Shown one piece after another: positions 1 through 5,800 of a stretch of DNA of 10,977 nt. The notes beneath the pieces are model-generated. The model did not search any database. It saw nothing but the letters and a program-made list of their open reading frames with translations, and was not told the origin of the DNA. The stretch is from Paracoccaceae bacterium (lineage in GTDB: Bacteria > Pseudomonadota > Alphaproteobacteria > Rhodobacterales > Rhodobacteraceae), in the NCBI GenBank assembly GCA_007131465.1, contig SLQN01000438.1, forward strand, positions 1 to 10,977. Reading direction: 5' to 3'. Position numbers and translations under genes: made by a program. The first letter of the stretch is position 1. Every line of letters starts with the position of its first letter.

Positions 1-27
1 CCCCTCTGGCCCCTCTGGCCCCTCTGG
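1..27. repeat. 9-bp tandem repeat (three copies, cut by window edge)
   Basis: The unit CCCCTCTGG is present three times in perfect tandem. Read on the minus strand in the glycosyltransferase frame it encodes Pro-Glu-Gly three times. The array is open to the left, so the copy number is unknown. It probably forms a flexible inter-domain linker and may vary in length by slippage. Confidence 0.9.
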
Positions 28-2505
28 CCGGTTCTGGTCCAGTCCCGCCTGTTCGATGCTCCGCTGCGCCGCCCCGCCCAGCAGGACCAGATCGATATCG
101 ACAAAAGGCGCGGCCAGCGCGACCAGGCTGCGGGCGAGAGGCCCCTGCCCCTGTGCCCCCACGGCCTGATCCGGCCCCTCGGCATCGCCACAGAGCAGCG
201 TGATGCGGCTGCGCAGGGGCCAGGGCAGCGTCAGGCGCTCGTGGCGCTCTTCCAGCCTGCGCCGCGTCTTGGCATTGACCGTGTCCTGCGCCCCTGCGCC
301 CATGAACAGATGGGTGACCTGCCCCCAGGCGATGTTGCGCCGGTAGAACACGCCCGGATGGTTCACGAAGACAGGCCGGAAGATCGAGGTGTAGCGCAGC
401 ACCAGATCCCAGTCCTGCAGACGCACAAGGCCCGTGTCGAACCCGCCCATCATGTCATAGAGGGCGCGGTGATGCACGATGGTGTTCAGGTCGATGAAAT
501 TCCTTGAACTCAGCGCCGTGGGCCGGAAAGGGGGGCGCGCGATCCGGTCGAGATACACCTGCGCGCCGCGGATCTCGGTGTCCAGATAGGCGCTGTAGGC
601 CATGGGACGGCCGGGACTGGCCGCGAGCGTGCGCAGCATCATGTCCAGAAACAGCGGATGCCAGATATTGTCGCTGTCCAGATAGGCGATGTAGTCGCCC
701 CGCGCATGGGCAAGCCCCTTGTTGCGCGCCCCGGCCCCGTTCGATTTCAGGAATTTCATGTAGCGGATGCGCGGATCCCTGAACCCGCCCACCACATCGG
801 CGGTGCGATCCTCGGAGGCATCGTCGCAGATGATCAGCTCCCAGTTCTGGTAGCTCTGTTCCAGCACGCTCTGGATCGCCTCGCCGATGGTGAAGGCGCG
901 GTTCCAGCTGGGCATGATGATGCTGACCAGCGGCGCGCGGGTCAGCGTGGTGGCAAGCACCCGCGCGCGCTGTGCCTGCTCATCGTGCACGATCTCGGCG
1001 CGCGCGGCCTCTGACAGATCCAGCCGCGCCAGCCAGGCCGCATAGATCGAGGCGCTGGCGGGCTGCGCAAAGCTCGGGGGCGGCAGGGCGGGCGCGGCAG
1101 GCAGGCTGCGTGGCGCCTGCCGCACAGGGGCCACGCCTGCGGGCCGGTCCGCATCACCGCCAGGCGCGCGCGCAGCGCGCAACAGCGCCTGCGCCTGCGG
1201 TCGGGACAGGCTTTGCAGCGTGTCGAGCGTGCCGGACACAGTCGCCTCTCCCGATGCGTCTTCCAGCGCCAGATCGAGCGCAAAGGCACAGGGCAGATCT
1301 CCGGCCGCGATCGCCGCGGCCACAGCCGGATAGGCCAGCCGGGCCGCGCGTTCGTCGAAAAGCGGCCCTGGCGCATATCCGGCCTGCACCCCGTTGCTGC
1401 CATAATGCGCGATCAGGGCGGCAGGATCGGACAGCAGGGCCGTGTCCGGGTGTGCCCAGCGATACCAGATCGGATCGAAGCGCGCATCCGGCGCGGCGAT
1501 GAAATCCGCAAGGCACGCCCGCGCCCGCGCCAGCATCGCATCAGACAGCGCGCCCTCGGGCAAGGCGGCGGCCGTATCATGCGTGATCTGCCCGCCGCGA
1601 ATGTCATAGCTGGCCAGCGCCGTGCCCTCCGGCGTCGTGACATTCAGATGGCAGGGGCCGGGCAGCGTGAGGGCAAAGACGCCCCCCCCCTGCGACCGCA
1701 GGGGCAGATCTGCACCATCCGCCTGTACCCGCGGGGGGGCAGGGCTCTCCCCGACCGCCGCAGACCCCGCGCGCAGGCGCAGGCGCAATTCCAGCCCCTG
1801 CATCTGCATCACCTCGACCCGCGCCTGCCCCTTGCCCAGCCTGAAGGCCACAGGCGCCCCGTCCAGCAGCCGCGCCGCGGCCCCTGGCCTGCGGTCGAAA
1901 AAGACATGCGCCGCATGGGCGCGCCCGTCGCGCAGGTCTGGCGGAACCGGCAGGCGGAAACCTTGCAGGCCGGCATTGCCGAAACCCGGCACGGGCCGGT
2001 CCAGCGCGACCTGTTGCACGGGGCCCGCATCAAAGCGGATCTGCACCGCCATGCAGCCTGTGGCCCAGCCCGTGATCGCGCCGCTGCTGTCGAGATAGGC
2101 CACGCCGTCCTCGGGCGCCTGCGCCAGATCGAAGGCCCCGGCCCCGTCCGCCCCGCGCAGCCGCAACCGCTTGAGGACCGGCCCGTCACTGCCCAGCCGC
2201 AGCACCATCTCATGCGGCTGGCCATCGCGCAGACGCGGCGGCGCGCTGGTGTCAAAGCCACAGTGACGCGGCCCCAGACCTGCGGCCACCACATCATCGC
2301 GCGCGATATCGGCAAGAAGGGTCATCTCGGGGCGCCCGTCGACATAGAGGGTCAGCAAGGCCGGCTGTCCGGGCGCGCGCGGATCCTGCGCCCAGCCCGC
2401 GATACGGTGGGCGTCGAACTGGTCCAGATAGCCATATCTGTGTCGCCCGCTCAGCCGGCGAAGCCCCTGGCGGATCAGACGCGGCAGTCCTGTCCTGATG
2501 CCCAT
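1..2505 (-). CDS. Multidomain family 2 glycosyltransferase, C-terminus beyond window
   Basis: An uninterrupted minus-strand reading frame of 835 codons runs off the left edge. Residues about 25-130 and 134-225 are two beta-rich modules, each opening with a Gly-Tyr/Tyr-Leu-Asp start and a Gly-Trp-Ala motif (GWAQDP near 37, GWAT in the second). A GT-A family 2 catalytic domain begins near residue 525 with VSIIMPSWNR. It has the nucleotide-sugar motif DSD at 610-612 and a QDWD motif at 697-700, where the family keeps its acidic catalytic base. From about 756 a new Rossmann-like stretch begins (RITLLCGDAEG, then LVLLGG), so a second transferase domain may follow. The visible end is a (Pro-Glu-Gly)n tail. 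Family 2 enzymes transfer sugars from nucleotide-sugar donors; acceptor and product cannot be told here. The start at 2505 is preceded by AAGGCAGG at good spacing; in-frame ATGs at 2526 and 2571 are alternatives. It is divergent from the RTX gene. Confidence 0.88.
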   Translation of the reverse strand, partial: MGIRTGLPRLIRQGLRRLSGRHRYGYLDQFDAHRIAGWAQDPRAPGQPALLTLYVDGRPEMTLLADIARDDVVAAGLGPRHCGFDTSAPPRLRDGQPHEMVLRLGSDGPVLKRLRLRGADGAGAFDLAQAPEDGVAYLDSSGAITGWATGCMAVQIRFDAGPVQQVALDRPVPGFGNAGLQGFRLPVPPDLRDGRAHAAHVFFDRRPGAAARLLDGAPVAFRLGKGQARVEVMQMQGLELRLRLRAGSAAVGESPAPPRVQADGADLPLRSQGGGVFALTLPGPCHLNVTTPEGTALASYDIRGGQITHDTAAALPEGALSDAMLARARACLADFIAAPDARFDPIWYRWAHPDTALLSDPAALIAHYGSNGVQAGYAPGPLFDERAARLAYPAVAAAIAAGDLPCAFALDLALEDASGEATVSGTLDTLQSLSRPQAQALLRAARAPGGDADRPAGVAPVRQAPRSLPAAPALPPPSFAQPASASIYAAWLARLDLSEAARAEIVHDEQAQRARVLATTLTRAPLVSIIMPSWNRAFTIGEAIQSVLEQSYQNWELIICDDASEDRTADVVGGFRDPRIRYMKFLKSNGAGARNKGLAHARGDYIAYLDSDNIWHPLFLDMMLRTLAASPGRPMAYSAYLDTEIRGAQVYLDRIARPPFRPTALSSRNFIDLNTIVHHRALYDMMGGFDTGLVRLQDWDLVLRYTSIFRPVFVNHPGVFYRRNIAWGQVTHLFMGAGAQDTVNAKTRRRLEERHERLTLPWPLRSRITLLCGDAEGPDQAVGAQGQGPLARSLVALAAPFVDIDLVLLGGAAQRSIEQAGLDQNRPEGPEGPEG

Positions 2506-2648
2506 GATCGCCTGCCTTTTCCTCATCGCGCCCGGGCATCCTGCACAAAGCGCGGTCTGCCCCTGCGTCATCTGTCCTTCTGCAGTCTTCCGGTCGCCGG
2601 GCGCGCCGCCCTGCACATCCTTGCCTGTCTGCCGCAGAGCGCAGGTCT

Positions 2649-2665
2649 GTGCAACCGCATTGCAC
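2649..2665. promoter_or_regulatory. Candidate operator: 6+5+6 perfect inverted repeat
   Basis: GTGCAA and TTGCAC form perfect 6-base arms around a 5-base spacer, midway between the two divergent genes. The dyad fits a dimeric HTH regulator that could control both directions. The regulator is unknown. Confidence 0.4.
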
Positions 2666-2769
2666 GGGCCCTGACGCTGACGGGTCCGCAGTCCTGCGCG
2701 ACCGGGCGGGCAAGAAAGTCCCGCAACGCTAAAAAGCCTGCCAGTTTTGCCATGACAGCAGGTGTTCCT

Positions 2770-2791
2770 GTTTGCTAGGTATATCGTAAAC
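2770..2791. promoter_or_regulatory. Imperfect inverted repeat upstream of RTX gene
   Basis: GTTTGC and GTAAAC are arms with one mismatch, separated by 10 bases that include TAGGTATAT, the most AT-rich stretch near the RTX start. It lies about 60 bases before the ATG, where a promoter or operator would be expected. Evidence is by position and symmetry only. Confidence 0.25.
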
Positions 2792-2837
2792 GGCCCGTGC
2801 CGGAGGCCGTGGATATTTCAAGGCATGAAATTCGGAC

Positions 2838-2842
2838 AGGAG
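2838..2842 (+). promoter_or_regulatory. Ribosome binding site that fixes the RTX start
   Basis: AGGAG sits six bases before ATG 2849. In-frame ATGs at 2762 and 2825 lack a comparable site. The protein therefore most likely begins MPTVIATLTPG, with no signal peptide, as expected for type I secretion. Confidence 0.75.
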
Positions 2843-2848
2843 CAGCAT

Positions 2849-5800
2849 ATGCCGACAGTTATCGCGACATTGACACCCGGGGTTGCCGACACGGTCACGG
2901 GCACGGATGCCGATGAGGTCATCATCGTTCCTACGAATAACAACGGCCTCACCGGCGAAGACACGATCGATGGTGGCGGCGGGCATGACGTGCTGCGGTT
3001 CGAGCGCACACAGCAGCTCACTGTCGCCGAATCCATGCTTGTCAATGTCACCGGGATCGAGGAATTCGACGTCCGCGCCTCCAGTGATGTCTATGTCCGG
3101 CTGGTCGATGCCAATATCCTGCAATCGGACACGGACACGCTGCGCATCACCTTCTCGGGCGGTATTCTCGAGCTGGATCTGCGCAGTGTGACACCGGGGA
3201 CCGGCCGGGTGGAACTGTGGGGCGATGCTCCCGTAACGCTGTTCAACGTGGCGCAGGAAGTCTTTATCGGGGATTTCGGCGGCAACGCCATTGTGACAGG
3301 CGGCACCCAGGAAGACACGATCCATGGCGGCGCAGGCGATGACCTGATTGACGGGGGCGCAGGCGATGACCTGCTGATCTCGACCGGCGGCAATGACACG
3401 CTGACAGGCGGAAGCGGGATTGACCGTTTCACGATCATGGATGCAGGCGCGCGGACCGTCACCATCACCGATTTCGCAGGGCATGACGCTTATGAAGTGC
3501 TGAATCTGCGCGATTTCGCGGGGCTGAGCTTTGGCGATCTGACCATCAGCGCCATTGGCGGTGGCACCCAGGTCACATTGCCCGGCGGCACGGTTCTGAT
3601 GCTGCAAGGCGTGGCGCCTGCCAGCCTGAGCGCGCGGGATTTCGTCTTTTCGGATCAGGACGCGCCACAGGTCTTCACGCTGAGCGCAGGTGCGGATATC
3701 TTCACGGGCGGATCCGGCCCGGATGTGTTCCAGCTGCTTGGACAGGTCAATCAGCTTGACGGCGCTATCGACCGACTGACAGGCGGCGCGGGCATCGACA
3801 CGCTGCGCATCGTCAGCGGGGCCGACCGCACGATCAGCGCCCAGCAACTGGCCGCGCTTGACGGGATCGAGGTGATCGATTTCCGCGATGCCACCGGCAA
3901 TAATGCCATCCAGCTGACCCCCGACATCCTTGCGCAATCCGACACAGGCGCGCTGACCATCCGCTTCGGAAACACGCCGCTGGCACTGAATGCAGGCACA
4001 ATCACCCAGGCCGATCAGGTCATTCTGGACGGGGCGGGCACCGTGACGCTGGCCGCAGGCACGGCGGGCCAGCGCGTGACCATCGCCGACAGCGCCAATG
4101 GCACCGTGATCGCCGCCAACACCGATACCGAAATCCGGGGCGGGGCAGGCAATGACATCATCACCGGGCAGGCGGGTGACGACACATTGTCAGGGGGCGC
4201 GGGCAATGACAGCATCCATGGCGGGGCGGGCAATGACACGCTGATCTCGGATGGCGGCAATGACACGCTGACCGGCGGCACCGGCACAGACCGTTTCATC
4301 ATCGAAAGCGCAGGTCCGCGCACTGTCACGATCACGGATTTCGGCGGGCGCGATTCGTTCGAATTCATCGATCTGCGCGCTTTCGCGGGGCTGTCTTTCG
4401 GGGATATGACCATCACCGCCATGGGCGGCGGCACACAGGTTGCGCTGCCGGGCGGAACCACGCTGGTCCTGAACGGAGTCTCGGCCAGCGCCCTTGCAGC
4501 AGGTGATTTCGTCTTCGCAGGGCAGGATGCCCCGCAGATTTTCACCCTCAGCGACGGGGTGGACAATTTCACCGGTGGGTCAAATACCGATGTGTTCGAC
4601 CTGATCGGCAATATCAACCAGCTTGACCCGGCGGATAGTCTGGACGGGGGCGGGGGCATCGACACGCTGCGCATCTTCGGGGCCGACCGCACGATCGGGG
4701 CCGCACAACTGGATGCGCTCAACAGCATCGAGGTCATCGATCTGCGCCCTGCCAGCGGCAATCACGCGCTGGAACTGTCGCCCTCGGTCATCGCCCAGTC
4801 CGACACCGGCGCCATGACCATCCGCTTCGGGTCCGGGGGGCTGGCGCTGAACACAGGCAGCGTGACATCCCCCGATCAGGTCATCCTGGACGGATCCGGC
4901 CCGGTCACGCTGGCCACGGGCACGCCGGGGCAGATGCTCACGATTGCCGACACGGCCGATGGCACGGTGATCGCTGGCAATGCGGCTGTGGTCATCCAGG
5001 GCGGCGCGGGCAATGACGTGATCACCGGCAGCCTGGGCGATGACACCCTCTCGGGGGGGGCAGGCAATGACCTGATCCGCGGGAACGCGGGCGACAACCT
5101 GCTGATCGGGGGCGCGGGCAATGACACGCTGATCGGGGGCGCGGGCAATGACATCCTGCGCAGCGGATCGGGTGCGAACCGGCTGGAAGGCGGCGGCGGG
5201 TTTGACCAGTTCATCATCGAGCAAGGCGCACAGGGCACGGTGCTGGTCGATTACGACCCGGACAATATGGCGGTGCGCATCGATCTGACCAATATCGACG
5301 GGCTGTCCAGCGTGGCGGATCTGGGCTTTGCCAATCAGGGCGCGAATGTCCGCGTGACCGGGGCGGGCGTCGATCTGGTGCTCGAAGGGGTGCAGGCCAA
5401 CCAGCTGGGGGCCAAGGATTTCCTGTTCGCAGGGCAGGATCCGCTGGCCTATTTCGTGGCCGCAGGCACCACCAGCGCGCAGATCCAGATGTTGCTGGAT
5501 GGCGCGCTGCCCGGTGCCGTGATCGATGTGGCCGCAGGCACGTTCAGCGTGACCCAGACGCTGCGCATCTCGCGCGATGACCTGACCCTGCGCGGCGCGG
5601 GCGAGGGCGAGACGATCTTCCTGACCGCCATCCCCTTCGACACGCCCGCGCCCACGATCCAGGTGCAGCCTGACTCGCTGCTGGACCGGTTCGGCCAGAT
5701 TGCAACCGAAATGGGCAGCGGCAGCAACCAGGTGCAGCTGACCGCCGCGCAGGCGGCGGAATTCAGCGTGGGCGACCTGCTGATGCTGTTCCAGCCCAAT

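Larger units (their letters stand above)
2506..2848. other. Divergent intergenic region between glycosyltransferase and RTX genes
   Basis: About 340 bases separate the two divergent starts, so both promoters should lie here, together with any shared control site. No convincing -35/-10 pair was found on either strand. Two inverted repeats are visible (2649-2665 and 2770-2791). A 61-codon minus-strand frame (2753-2568) ends in an ATGA overlap with the alternative glycosyltransferase start at 2571. Its arginine-rich product has no recognisable motif, so it is not called as a gene. Confidence 0.6.
3656..5434 (+). repeat. Tandem ~290-residue modules (copies B and C)
   Basis: Two long adjacent copies, 3656-4522 and 4523-5434, each open with QDAPQ(V/I)FTLS. 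Each continues through a GIDTLRI stretch, an IEVID strand, an AQSDTGA(L/M)TIRFG motif, DQVILDG and an RTX block, and closes with a (D/L)F(V/L)FAGQD segment. DNA similarity is high in places (for example around 3790 and 4658), suggesting a fairly recent duplication. A related but more diverged copy A precedes them. Confidence 0.8.

Noticed and set aside
2568..2753. 61-codon minus-strand frame ending in an ATGA overlap with a possible glycosyltransferase start
   Set aside because: The overlap could be chance; there is no good ribosome binding site and the Arg/Ala-rich product is unfamiliar. Kept only as a note on start ambiguity.
1213..2778. 521-codon plus-strand open frame
   Set aside because: It is antisense to the glycosyltransferase, whose minus-strand frame has clear catalytic motifs. 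The plus-strand product is Arg/Gln/Pro-rich and has no recognisable fold.
2747..2785. Possible promoter TTGCCA with TATATC upstream of the RTX gene
   Set aside because: The spacing is 27 bases, far from the usual 16-18, and no better partner was found.
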